A stretch of 64,000 nt of DNA from Peptoniphilus_A olsenii (GTDB lineage Bacteria > Bacillota > Clostridia > Tissierellales > Peptoniphilaceae), in assembly GCF_040545475.1 (NCBI RefSeq), contig NZ_JBEPMA010000007.1:1-64000 (forward strand), read 5' to 3'. Below are positions 1-8,350 of this stretch, piece after piece. Both the position numbers and the translations under genes were made by a program. The notes under the pieces were generated by a model. The model saw nothing but the letters and a program-made list of their open reading frames with translations. It ran no database searches and was not told the origin of the DNA. Numbering within the stretch: position 1 is the stretch's first letter; each line of letters opens with the position of its first letter.

Positions 1-78
1 ATAAGATTAATAGGAGCTATATTAATTGATATAAATGAAGAGTGGATATCTACTCAAAGAAGCTATATTAAATTTTAG
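1..78 (+). mobile_element. C-terminal tail of a probable IS256-family (Mutator-type) transposase, cut by the window edge
   Basis: The first 25 codons read in frame 1 as IRLIGAILIDINEEW followed by ten residues and a TAG at 76-78. This resembles the usual end of IS256-family transposases (an R-L-x-G-A-x-L-x-x-I-N-E-E-W type helix followed by a short basic tail). The gene enters from the left, so whether the element is intact cannot be seen. A long palindrome starts 7 bases after the stop and may be part of the right end or lie just outside it. The match is from memory of the family and covers only 25 residues, so it is moderately supported. Confidence 0.6.
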
Positions 79-84
79 ATAATC

Positions 85-195
85 ATCATTTGCCTCAAAA
101 GATTATAAATACTAAAAAGAACCTGTCAAGGTACGCTTCGCTTTTCCCCTTGACAGAACCTTTTAAGTATTTATTTGATAGCTAAGGCAAATGAT
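85..195. repeat. Long interrupted palindrome next to the transposase end
   Basis: Three nested pairs of complementary segments share one centre near 140: 85-95 with 185-195 (11 of 11), 105-113 with 166-174 (9 of 9), and 124-131 with 148-155 (8 of 8). The whole can fold as a roughly 110-base hairpin with two internal loops and a GC-richer tip. It could be an IS end, a transposon-associated hairpin or a strong terminator; there is no long T-run directly after the inner stem. The symmetry is read directly from the sequence; its role is unknown. Confidence 0.7.
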
Positions 196-238
196 AGATT
201 AAATATTGTACTAGATTAATTTACATAATATTATGGAC

Positions 239-267
239 TTGACACAGATTGTGAAATTTTCTAGTAT
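239..267 (+). promoter_or_regulatory. Sigma-70-type promoter upstream of the CPBP-LanC-LanT operon
   Basis: TTGACA at 239-244 is followed after exactly 17 bases by TAGTAT at 262-267. The -35 is consensus and the -10 matches four of six positions. It lies about 180 bases before the CPBP start at 446, leaving a leader that contains the hairpin at 332-374. It is the only good promoter I see ahead of the operon. Confidence 0.6.
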
Positions 268-331
268 AGATTAAACTATGAAATTTAAAAATTTAAAGTT
301 ATAAAGATTACATTTTTCGTATATTTATATA

Positions 332-374
332 CACTACCATTTTAAAGAATATAGATTTTTTTAAAATGGTAGTG
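332..374 (+). terminator. 15-bp perfect hairpin in the leader of the CPBP-LanC-LanT operon (attenuator or terminator)
   Basis: Positions 332-346 and 360-374 are perfectly complementary (15 bp, loop 347-359), followed by ATTTTCTT. It sits between the promoter at 239-267 and the first gene at 446, so it may attenuate the operon or end a short upstream transcript. The stem is AT-rich and the T-run is short, so termination strength is uncertain. Confidence 0.55.
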
Positions 375-445
375 ATTTTCTTAATAATAAAATATTTAAT
401 AAAAAAAATGAGTGAGTTAATAAATATAGTAAGAGAGGAGTTAAT

Positions 446-1378
446 ATGAGCACAAAAAAAGAAATAAAATATTTCTTATTTATAGTTCTTTTTATAGATT
501 TATTGATAGGGATTACATGTAAATATTTTTATAAAGCAGATAATATAGGGGTTATAACACTTGTCATGAGTTTAGTTCCTGCTTTTATTGCAATTTTATT
601 AGAAAAAGATTTTAAGTTAAAAGATTTATCTAAAGATAAATTTAGTCTGATATATTCCTTATACTTTATAATATTTATATTTTTTTATATATTGTCATTA
701 TTTTCAGAAAAAGTCTTAAATAATATAAATTTTGTCGTGTCTTTGGGTTGGGTAATTAGTCTTTATGTGTTAACTATAGATGATAAGAGATTAAGAGGAA
801 AATTTAATTTTGCTTTATTTCTTAAATGGGCTTTTGTTGTAATTTTAATAGATACATTTAGAATGGGAATATTAAATTTTTACTTTCAATCAGATGTAGA
901 TGTTACTGATCTTTTAACGAGAGTAATAGGTACATTTACCATAGGATTATTTAGCACAATCATTAATTTAATATTTACTATGGGTGAAGAATATGGTTGG
1001 AGATATTTTTTACAGACAAGATATCAATCATTGTATGGTAATAGAATAGGAGTTTTATTAACTGGCATTATGTGGGGCTTATCTCATTTGCCCTTGTATT
1101 TTTTTGTGTTTTATTCTGGAATAGAAGGCCTTTATGCAGGTATAGATATTACTGTATTTTGCATTACTATTGGGATAGTGCTTGGACTCATTTATATGGA
1201 GAGTAGAAGTGTTCTTGTGGTAACTTTCATTCATCTTTTGCACAATATGTTTATGGCTAATGTAACGAGTGCAGATTACAATCAAGATTTTATTTTTACA
1301 AAAGAATTTTTACTTGTATCTGTAATAACAGCTATACTTGTATATACTCCATTTTTATTAAATAAAAAGTATAATTGA
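446..1378 (+). CDS. CPBP-family intramembrane metalloprotease (CAAX/Abi type)
   Basis: A 310-residue integral membrane protein with about eight hydrophobic segments. It carries the CPBP motifs in order: EEYGWR at 181-186, HLP at 214-216 and a late FIHLLHN ending at 267. These supply the glutamates, arginine, histidines and asparagine of the family's metal site. The start has a GAGGAG Shine-Dalgarno 5 bases upstream. CPBP proteins next to bacteriocin genes are known as self-immunity proteins or leader-processing proteases. The next gene, a LanC cyclase, begins about 33 bases downstream in the same direction, so immunity to, or processing of, a lanthipeptide is the likely job. The family is clear; the role is inferred. 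Confidence 0.8.
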   Translation: MSTKKEIKYFLFIVLFIDLLIGITCKYFYKADNIGVITLVMSLVPAFIAILLEKDFKLKDLSKDKFSLIYSLYFIIFIFFYILSLFSEKVLNNINFVVSLGWVISLYVLTIDDKRLRGKFNFALFLKWAFVVILIDTFRMGILNFYFQSDVDVTDLLTRVIGTFTIGLFSTIINLIFTMGEEYGWRYFLQTRYQSLYGNRIGVLLTGIMWGLSHLPLYFFVFYSGIEGLYAGIDITVFCITIGIVLGLIYMESRSVLVVTFIHLLHNMFMANVTSADYNQDFIFTKEFLLVSVITAILVYTPFLLNKKYN

Positions 1379-1411
1379 ATTTTAACTTGAATTAAAATAA
1401 GGGTGCCTATT

Positions 1412-2620
1412 ATGATTAAGAATTATGAGCAAAAGATTACTAATATTAATGATAGAATGTCAAATTATTTTATAAATAGAGATAAAATAATAGATTCAAA
1501 TGATATTATGATAATAAATCAATTATTATTGAATAATTATAATGATATTTATATAAGGAAAGTTTATGATTATTATAAGGCTATAAGAGATGAATTCAAT
1601 AAAGGAAATATAATATATAATTGTGGTATGATTGGAGGATTAGGACAATTTGCTTTTGTGTTGAAAGAATTTTCGATTATAACAGGATTATTAAAAGATT
1701 TTTCAAAAAGTGTTGATAATTTATTTTTTAAAATCACACTGAACTTACTTAAAAATTATGAAGGATATAAAAGCATTCATTATAATTTTTATGATATTAT
1801 AGGTGGATTATCAGGAGATTTGTACTATTTTCTAGATAATAATTTTGAACAAAAAGGAATAGAAAATATAATTAAATATTTAGTATCAATAACAATGGAA
1901 GATAATAAATTTTTTATAAAAAGAGAAATGCAAAAAAATGATTTAGAAACTATAAATTTTCCACATGGACATTTAAATTTTGGAATGGCCCACGGAATTA
2001 TTTCAATTGCTATAGTGTTAGCAAAAGCAAAAAGCAAAGGATATAATATTAAAGATTTAGACAATGCTATAGAAAAAATATTAGCTTATTACAAAAATTT
2101 TTGTAAGAAAATAAATAATGTACTTTATTGGCCTGTAAAATTAAATCTTGATGATTTATATAACAAAAAATATAAATTAGATTTAGAAAATTATAAGTCG
2201 AGTTGGTGTAATGGTAACTTGGGAATTTTAAGAGGCTTAATAAAAACTTATTCATATTTAGGATATGAAGAAGAAAAAAATTTTTACATAAGAGAACTTA
2301 TAAATCTTTTATATAAAGATGACTTAAACTTGAACATTTCTAATTTGTGCCATGGATATTCTTCTGTAATATCAATAATTGATTATTCTTTTTCAGATAA
2401 ATATTTTAGGAAATTATATTTACAAGAAAAATTAGATATAAAAGATAAGTTTATTGAGCTAATCATAAATGAAATAACTAAAAAAGGGCTTAATTCTTAT
2501 ATAGATGATATATATTTTGGCGATATTAGTTTCCTGCAAGGATTTACTGGAGTATACTTAACTCTCAACAATAGTATGAATTATATTTCCAATTTTGGAA
2601 AATTGATAATGATAGATTAA
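1412..2620 (+). CDS. LanC-type lanthipeptide cyclase
   Basis: This 402-residue protein has the LanC signature motifs in order: FGMAHG (His near 194), WCNG (Cys near 266) and LCHG (Cys-His near 313-314). The Cys, Cys and His are the zinc ligands that activate substrate cysteines for thioether ring formation in class I lanthipeptides, and all are present. Length matches stand-alone LanC (about 400-420); no LanM dehydratase domain is fused. A GTG at 1403 is also in frame, but the ATG at 1412 has a better-spaced AAGGG. The gene lies between a CPBP protein and a LanT-type exporter. No LanB dehydratase or precursor gene is visible nearby, so the system is incomplete in this window or acts on a substrate encoded elsewhere. 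Confidence 0.85.
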   Translation: MIKNYEQKITNINDRMSNYFINRDKIIDSNDIMIINQLLLNNYNDIYIRKVYDYYKAIRDEFNKGNIIYNCGMIGGLGQFAFVLKEFSIITGLLKDFSKSVDNLFFKITLNLLKNYEGYKSIHYNFYDIIGGLSGDLYYFLDNNFEQKGIENIIKYLVSITMEDNKFFIKREMQKNDLETINFPHGHLNFGMAHGIISIAIVLAKAKSKGYNIKDLDNAIEKILAYYKNFCKKINNVLYWPVKLNLDDLYNKKYKLDLENYKSSWCNGNLGILRGLIKTYSYLGYEEEKNFYIRELINLLYKDDLNLNISNLCHGYSSVISIIDYSFSDKYFRKLYLQEKLDIKDKFIELIINEITKKGLNSYIDDIYFGDISFLQGFTGVYLTLNNSMNYISNFGKLIMID

Positions 2621-2669
2621 AAAGATTAGTTTATTTAATTTTTAACTAGGATAAATATTAGGACTAAAA

Positions 2670-4430
2670 ATGAAAGAAAAAAAATATGATAAAAATATAT
2701 TTAAAAATTTAATTTGGATTATTCATAATATGAAAATAATAGATAATAAATATATTTTCATATCTATAGTATCTATGATAATAAATGGTATTATTTCTCC
2801 TGTTTCTCTTATTATAATGCAAAAAATTATAAATGGAGTTCAAACGGAAAGAAATTTAAACAATATAATTTTTTATATTATACTTTATATTTCTATAGAT
2901 TTATTTAATTCGGTTTATTCAAATTTTCTAGGATATTATAATACTAAATATAGTATGAAATTTAATTTATATTTTTCAGAGAAAATATATTTAAAGGCAT
3001 CTAGACTATCTTTGTCTGATTATGAGAATTCAAAAACTTATGACATAATGAATAGGGCACAGAATCAAGGAGGAGATAATCTTTTATCTTATTATGAAAA
3101 CTTTATGTCCATAATAACTCAGTTGATTACTCTTTCTTCCTATATTTTCATTTTAATAAATTTTAGAGTTTGGCTTGTTGCTGTTATTATGGTTATTCCT
3201 ATATTTAAATACATTATAAATAATAAGTTTAACTTAAAAAGATTTGAGATAATAAAACAGAGAACGAACGATAGTAGAAAAAGCTGGTATTTAACATACT
3301 TGTTGTCTTATGGGAATTTTTATAAAGAACTTAAAACTTATAATCTTTTTTCTTATTTTATAAATAAATATAAAAACCTTATTAAAAGATTTAATAAGGA
3401 AGATTTAGAGATAAATAAATCTCAAATAAAATGGTCAACCTTAATTAGTGTAGTAGAAACATTAGTGGATGGATTTATTTTCTATTACACAATTTCATTG
3501 GGATTTTTTGGTAACATTTTAATTGGAGATGTTATAACTTATATTAGAGCAATTTCCAATTCTAAGTCTAATATAACTTCAATCCTTTTAGGATTATCAA
3601 ATATGGTTAATCAAAGTTTATTTATCGGACAATTATTTGAGTTTTTTGATTTGGAAGAAGAGGACATTTCTAATAAAATAAAAATAAACGAAATAAGAGA
3701 AATAGAAATAAAGAATTTATATTATAAATATAACTCTTCAAAGGAATATGTTCTTAAAAATATTAATCTACATATAAATAAGAATGAAAAAATTGCGATT
3801 TTAGGAATGAATGGAAGTGGAAAAACAACTTTAATAAAATTAATTATGGGATTTTATAGAAATTATGAGGGAAATATATTAATTAACGGCATTGAAGTTA
3901 GGGATATTGATAAAGAATCTTTGCTAAAAGAAATTTCAACTCTATTTCAAGATTTTGTTAAATATGAGGCAAGTTTTAGAAAAAATATATCTTATAGTAA
4001 TTTAGCGATTATGAATAAAGATGAAAAGATAAAAGAAATAGCTTTCAAATTTAATTTTCTAGAATTAATTAACTCATATGATAAGAAATTAGATACACAA
4101 TTAGGTATGTGGTTTGATGATGGAGTTAATTTATCTATGGGTCAGTGGCAAAAAGTTGCTCTTGCAAGGGCATTTGCAAAAGAGAGTAGTTTATATATAT
4201 TAGATGAGCCAAATGCTTCAATGGATTCTATTACAGAGAGAGAAATTTCTAGTTTATATAAAGATATTTTAGAAAATAAAATCGGAATTATAATTGCACA
4301 TAAATTTTTTAATATTGTAGGTTTTGTAGACGAAATTATTATTTTAAAAGATGGACAGATAATTGAGAGAGGAAGTCATGAAAGTTTAATTAGAGATGGG
4401 ATATTTTATAAAAAACTTTTGGGTGTATAA
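2670..4430 (+). CDS. LanT-type ABC exporter (fused permease and ATPase) for a modified peptide
   Basis: A 586-residue half-transporter: about six membrane segments in the first 320 residues, then an ATPase with Walker A GMNGSGKTT near 379, signature LSMGQ near 488 and Walker B ILDEP near 508. The LSxGQWQK form of the signature and the absence of an N-terminal C39 peptidase domain resemble NisT/SpaT exporters of class I lantibiotics, whose leader is removed by a separate protease. It follows the LanC gene by 49 bases and probably shares its transcript. A general lipid or drug exporter of the same family cannot be excluded, but the LanC neighbour favours peptide export. A hairpin terminator lies 150 bases downstream. 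Confidence 0.8.
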   Translation: MKEKKYDKNIFKNLIWIIHNMKIIDNKYIFISIVSMIINGIISPVSLIIMQKIINGVQTERNLNNIIFYIILYISIDLFNSVYSNFLGYYNTKYSMKFNLYFSEKIYLKASRLSLSDYENSKTYDIMNRAQNQGGDNLLSYYENFMSIITQLITLSSYIFILINFRVWLVAVIMVIPIFKYIINNKFNLKRFEIIKQRTNDSRKSWYLTYLLSYGNFYKELKTYNLFSYFINKYKNLIKRFNKEDLEINKSQIKWSTLISVVETLVDGFIFYYTISLGFFGNILIGDVITYIRAISNSKSNITSILLGLSNMVNQSLFIGQLFEFFDLEEEDISNKIKINEIREIEIKNLYYKYNSSKEYVLKNINLHINKNEKIAILGMNGSGKTTLIKLIMGFYRNYEGNILINGIEVRDIDKESLLKEISTLFQDFVKYEASFRKNISYSNLAIMNKDEKIKEIAFKFNFLELINSYDKKLDTQLGMWFDDGVNLSMGQWQKVALARAFAKESSLYILDEPNASMDSITEREISSLYKDILENKIGIIIAHKFFNIVGFVDEIIILKDGQIIERGSHESLIRDGIFYKKLLGV

Positions 4431-4579
4431 ATAGCCTTCTATTTAAAATATGTTGGAGTTTTGTACCAGTTTTAATTATTATATAATCAAAAAATGGATT
4501 GTTTAAATGATTTATTTTTTCTCTGATATTCATGAATAAGTTAGCCTAAATGACATTATAATATGACGTGGTTTTTTAT

Positions 4580-4611
4580 ATTCCCCTACTTTTTAGGGGA
4601 ATATTTTTGTT
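4580..4611 (+). terminator. Rho-independent terminator after the LanT gene
   Basis: ATTCCCCT (4580-4587) pairs with AGGGGAAT (4595-4602), followed by ATTTTTGTT. It is the first terminator after the CPBP-LanC-LanT genes and probably ends that transcript. Confidence 0.8.
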
Positions 4612-4971
4612 GACTTTCTATTCTCATAGTATTTTATTATTAATTTTCTCTTATTTGAACGTAGATTTTAACTAAATATTTAATTCCTGATGCTAAGAAA
4701 AATTTAATTTATCAAGTCAATTCTATTATTTTAATAAAATAAAAATTATGTAACATATTAGTCATGAAAAATTCTTTTGTTTTTTGTATTTTAGTGTTAT
4801 TATATAGAATATAGAGATATATTAAGATTCTTTTTATAAAATATTTAATAAAATTACATAATAATATTATTTTAAAATTAGACTTTGTAGAAAATGATTG
4901 TGGAAAGGTTATCATATTTCACTTATTACTAGACTTAAATATTTATTTTAGATAATAGAAGCTTTATGTCC

Positions 4972-4992
4972 GATAACTTTCATATAGTTATC
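4972..4992 (+). repeat. Small hairpin upstream of the xdh operon
   Basis: GATAACT (4972-4978) and AGTTATC (4986-4992) are perfectly complementary around a 7-base loop, followed by a purine-rich GGGAAAGAGGG stretch. It resembles part of a structured leader, but it lies upstream of the best promoter candidate for xdh and matches no riboswitch I know. Function unknown. Confidence 0.4.
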
Positions 4993-5041
4993 TGGGAAAG
5001 AGGGTAATAATTATATTAGATCTTAATATTTAATATTTTAT

Positions 5042-5071
5042 TTGACTACAGATAATGTCTGTAGATATAAA
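5042..5071 (+). promoter_or_regulatory. Candidate xdh promoter with an inverted repeat in its spacer
   Basis: TTGACT at 5042-5047 and TATAAA at 5066-5071 are 18 bases apart. The spacer holds a perfect 7-bp inverted repeat, CTACAGA-TAATG-TCTGTAG (5046-5064). A dyad in this position is a classic place for a repressor to act. The predicted start leaves a leader of about 80 bases before the xdh gene. The GntR regulator at 19932-20630 is a possible binder, but nothing in the sequence proves it. Confidence 0.5.
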
Positions 5072-5157
5072 AAACATTTTCTGTAACATATTAAATATCA
5101 AAATTTTAACTCAATGTTTAATTGTGTTTTAATTTAGATTTTAAGGGGAGGTAAACT

Positions 5158-7461
5158 ATGTACGTTGGTAAAAACGTTGATAGAGTAGATGCATATGATA
5201 AAGTGACTGGTCGTGCTAAATATACTGAAGATTTAGTGTCTGCTAATTCATATGTTGCAAAAATTTTACACTCAACTATAGCACATGGCAAAGTAATTTC
5301 TATAGACACATCTGAAGCTGAAAAAATAGAAGATGTTGTAAAAATTGTAACTTGTTTTGATGTTCCTAAATGGGGTTTTCCTACAGCGGGGCATCCTTGG
5401 TCAACTGATCCTTCACATCAAGATAAGGCCGATAGAAATCTTTTAAATACTCATGTTAGATATTATGGTGATGATGTTGCTGTCGTAATTGCAAAAAACA
5501 GTGTGGCTTGTTCAAGAGCTATCGAAAAGATAAAAGTTGAATATGAAGAATATGAAGCTGCATTTGATCAAATGGAATCTATGAAAGGGACAAATGTTCC
5601 AATTCATGACGATTGTCCAAAAAATATTTTGGCTCATACTTCAAATAATAGGGGAGACTATCAAGAGGCAATCAAAGAAGAAGGTTTGACAAAAGTTGAA
5701 GGTTGGTATGAAACGCCAATTGTTCAACATTCTCATATTGAAAATGGTATTGTTTATTCCTATGAGGAAGGTAATAAAATTGTTGTAGTTGCTTCTACAC
5801 AAATTCCACATATTGTAAGACGCGTATGTGGTCAAGCTTTGGGAGTGCCTTGGGGTAGAATAAGAGTTATTAAACCTTATATAGGCGGAGGTTTTGGTAA
5901 CAAGCAAGATGCACTTTATGAGCCACTTGGTGCTTTTTTAACTACACAAGTTGGTGGTCATCCTGTGGTACTTGACACTTCAAGAGAAGAAACTTTTTCT
6001 AGTACAAGGACTCGTCACCCAATGAAGATTCATATTATTTCACATGTTAGATCTGATGGTTCTTTTGCAGCTAGAAAAATTGAAGTTTTTGCAGGTAATG
6101 GTGGTTATGCATCACACGGACATTCAATAGCTTCTAAGGCTATGGGTTGTTTTCATCAACAATATCCTTGCGATAATGTAGAGGCAGATGCATATACTAT
6201 TTATACAAATCTTCCAGTTTCTGGTGCTATGAGGGGCTATGGTATACCTCAAGCTATGTTTGCAGGCGAATCGCATATAAATGATATTTGCCACAAAATG
6301 GGCTTTGATCCTTATGAATATAGACTTAAATATATTATGCCAAAAGGTTATGTTGATGGTTTTTCTCACAATGAAAACTATTATGATTCTTTTAGAGAAT
6401 GTTTAGCTGTGGGAAGACGTGCAATTAATTATGATGAAAAGATAGAAGAATATAAAAATCAAACAGGAAACTTTAGAAGAGGAATAGGGATGGCAACTTT
6501 CTGGTACAATACTGGGGTTTATCCAATATCTCTTGAAACTGCTTCTTGTAGAATGGTACTAAATCAAGACGGTTCAATGCAAGTTCAACTTGGAGAGACT
6601 GAAATTGGACAAGGTGGAGATACTGCATTTTCACAAATGACGGCCGATGCTGTTGGTATGAAGTTTGAGGATGTCCACATTATAAGTCATCAAGATACTG
6701 ATATCACTCCTTTTGGACTTGGTGCTTATGCTTCAAGACAAACTTATATGGCAAGTTTTGCTATTGCTAAAACTGGCAAGATTTTTAAAGAAAAGATTTT
6801 GAGAAAAGCTGCTAAATTAAATGATATGGCACCTGAAAAACTAGATATAGTTAATAGTAATATTATAAGAAAAACTGATAAGAGGGTAGTTACTACAATA
6901 GAAGATGTTGCAATGAGATCTTTATATAATCCTTTAGACAGTGAGCATATTACGGCTGAGTCCACATATACTATTAGAAATAATGCTTATTCTTTTGGGG
7001 CAAGTTTTGCAGAAGTTGAAGTCGATATTTCTCTTGGTAAGGTCAAGATTTTAAGACTTATTAATGTTCACGACTGTGGTGAGTTAATAAATCCAAGGCT
7101 TGCAGAGGCACAAGCTCATGGTGGTATGTCAATGGCTGTAGGTTTTGCTCTTTCTGAAGAATTAAAATATGATAAATATGGCAGAATTTTAAATGGAAAC
7201 TTGTTGGATTATAAATTATCAACTACAATGGATCACCCAAGATTTGAAGTTTATTTTGTAGAAAATCCAGAGCCAACTTCTCCATTTAATACAAAATCTT
7301 TGGGTGAGCCACCAACTTGTTCACCAGCCCCTGCAATTAGAAATGCTATTTTAAATGCGACAGGAGTAGAAGTAGATAAAGCTCCAATGACACCGCATGT
7401 TCTATTCCCATTATTTAAAGAAGCTGGGTTAATTGATAATGATTTAGAAGAGGTGGAATAA
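5158..7461 (+). CDS. xdhA: Molybdenum-cofactor-binding subunit of a xanthine dehydrogenase-family hydroxylase
   Basis: A 767-residue large subunit of a three-part molybdenum hydroxylase that oxidises a purine or similar N-heterocycle in the cytoplasm. The N-terminus (VDAYDKVTGRAKYTEDL) is the usual start of the family's small domain. Cofactor-loop motifs follow: IGGGFGNKQD near 242, GAMRGYG near 358 and the late LGEPP with the expected catalytic glutamate near 721. A GGGGAGG site precedes the ATG. The FAD and 2Fe-2S subunit genes follow with a 1-base gap and an 11-base overlap, so the three are translationally linked. Substrate is not certain from sequence: xanthine/hypoxanthine is the simplest reading given adenine deaminase next door, but purine hydroxylase or a nicotinate-type activity is possible. 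Confidence 0.85.
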   Translation: MYVGKNVDRVDAYDKVTGRAKYTEDLVSANSYVAKILHSTIAHGKVISIDTSEAEKIEDVVKIVTCFDVPKWGFPTAGHPWSTDPSHQDKADRNLLNTHVRYYGDDVAVVIAKNSVACSRAIEKIKVEYEEYEAAFDQMESMKGTNVPIHDDCPKNILAHTSNNRGDYQEAIKEEGLTKVEGWYETPIVQHSHIENGIVYSYEEGNKIVVVASTQIPHIVRRVCGQALGVPWGRIRVIKPYIGGGFGNKQDALYEPLGAFLTTQVGGHPVVLDTSREETFSSTRTRHPMKIHIISHVRSDGSFAARKIEVFAGNGGYASHGHSIASKAMGCFHQQYPCDNVEADAYTIYTNLPVSGAMRGYGIPQAMFAGESHINDICHKMGFDPYEYRLKYIMPKGYVDGFSHNENYYDSFRECLAVGRRAINYDEKIEEYKNQTGNFRRGIGMATFWYNTGVYPISLETASCRMVLNQDGSMQVQLGETEIGQGGDTAFSQMTADAVGMKFEDVHIISHQDTDITPFGLGAYASRQTYMASFAIAKTGKIFKEKILRKAAKLNDMAPEKLDIVNSNIIRKTDKRVVTTIEDVAMRSLYNPLDSEHITAESTYTIRNNAYSFGASFAEVEVDISLGKVKILRLINVHDCGELINPRLAEAQAHGGMSMAVGFALSEELKYDKYGRILNGNLLDYKLSTTMDHPRFEVYFVENPEPTSPFNTKSLGEPPTCSPAPAIRNAILNATGVEVDKAPMTPHVLFPLFKEAGLIDNDLEEVE

Positions 7462-7462
7462 A

Positions 7463-8350
7463 ATGTATGATATTAAGAAAGTCTATGAAGCCTATACTAT
7501 AGAAGATATTATAAAATTAAGACAAGCTCATCCAAAAGCAATTTTAATTGGTGGAGGCTCAGATGTTTTGATAAAAATACGTGAAGGCAAAATGGCGGGC
7601 AGTGAACTTATATCAATTTATCTTTGCGATGAACTAAGAGGTATAGACATATTAGATGACGGTAGTCTAAGAGTAGGTGCACTTTCATCTTTTACAACAA
7701 TTACAGAAAATGATCTAGTTCAAAAGTGTTGTCCTACACTTGGTGAAGCTGTTGACACAGCTGGTGGACCTCAACTTAGAAATATAGCTACAATTGGAGG
7801 AAATCTTAGCAATGGCGTTCCTTCCGCAGATTCAGCAACTACAGTGTTGGCATATGATGCGATTATTGAACTTCAAGGAGCAAATGGAGTTCGAGAAGTG
7901 CCTGCTACTGAATTTTATCTTGGATTTGGAAAGGTTGATATCAAAGCTGACGAGGTTTTAACAGCAATTAAAATAAAAAAAGAATCCTATGAAAATTATC
8001 ACGGACATTATTTTAAATATGCAATGAGAAATGCTATGGATATTGCCACTTCATCATGTTCAGTAAATATAAAATTATCTGATAATAATATAGTAGAAGA
8101 TGCTAGGGCTGCTTATGGTGTTGCAGGGCCAACTCCTACTAGAGTTTTTGAGGCAGAAAACTGGTTTAAGGGCAAAGAATTTAATGATGAAAACATGAAA
8201 GAATTTGCTAAAAAAGCATTAGATGAACTTGCACCGCGTGATTCTTGGAGGGCATCTAAGGCTTTAAGAACTCAACTATTGTATGAAATTTGTTATAGAA
8301 GTTTAAAAGAAATTGAAGTTAAATATAAAGGAGGTCAAAATGCACACTAA
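7463..8350 (+). CDS. xdhB: FAD-binding subunit of the molybdenum hydroxylase
   Basis: A 295-residue medium subunit that passes electrons from the iron-sulfur subunit to an acceptor through FAD. It shows the family's two flavin motifs: IGGGSDVLIKIREGK near residue 30 and TIGGNLSNGVPSAD near 111. The length matches separate CoxM/XdhB subunits. The start codon lies one base after the stop of the large subunit and the stop overlaps the 2Fe-2S subunit, giving a tight large-medium-small operon. Assignment to the family is firm; substrate depends on the large subunit. Confidence 0.87.
   Translation: MYDIKKVYEAYTIEDIIKLRQAHPKAILIGGGSDVLIKIREGKMAGSELISIYLCDELRGIDILDDGSLRVGALSSFTTITENDLVQKCCPTLGEAVDTAGGPQLRNIATIGGNLSNGVPSADSATTVLAYDAIIELQGANGVREVPATEFYLGFGKVDIKADEVLTAIKIKKESYENYHGHYFKYAMRNAMDIATSSCSVNIKLSDNNIVEDARAAYGVAGPTPTRVFEAENWFKGKEFNDENMKEFAKKALDELAPRDSWRASKALRTQLLYEICYRSLKEIEVKYKGGQNAH

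Larger units (their letters stand above)
4431..5157. other. 727-base gene-free region between the LanT exporter and the xdh operon
   Basis: I checked all frames for a lanthipeptide precursor (a short reading frame rich in Cys, Ser and Thr with a Shine-Dalgarno) and found none; the longest frames are AT-driven and lack ribosome sites. The region holds the terminator at 4580-4611, a hairpin at 4972-4992 and the candidate promoter/operator at 5042-5071. The rest is unremarkable AT-rich sequence. Confidence 0.7.

Noticed and set aside
4712..4915. 67-residue minus-strand frame
   Set aside because: It has no ribosome site, runs through AT-rich sequence and has the composition of translated noncoding DNA.
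5042..5157. Purine-type riboswitch for xdh, suggested by GACTAC
   Set aside because: The core three-way junction elements (the conserved loops and TAAA/GACTA arrangement) are missing; the sequence is better explained by a dyad in a promoter.
4431..5157. Lanthipeptide precursor gene downstream of LanT
   Set aside because: No short frame with a ribosome site and a Cys/Ser/Thr-rich end; the small frames are AT-driven.
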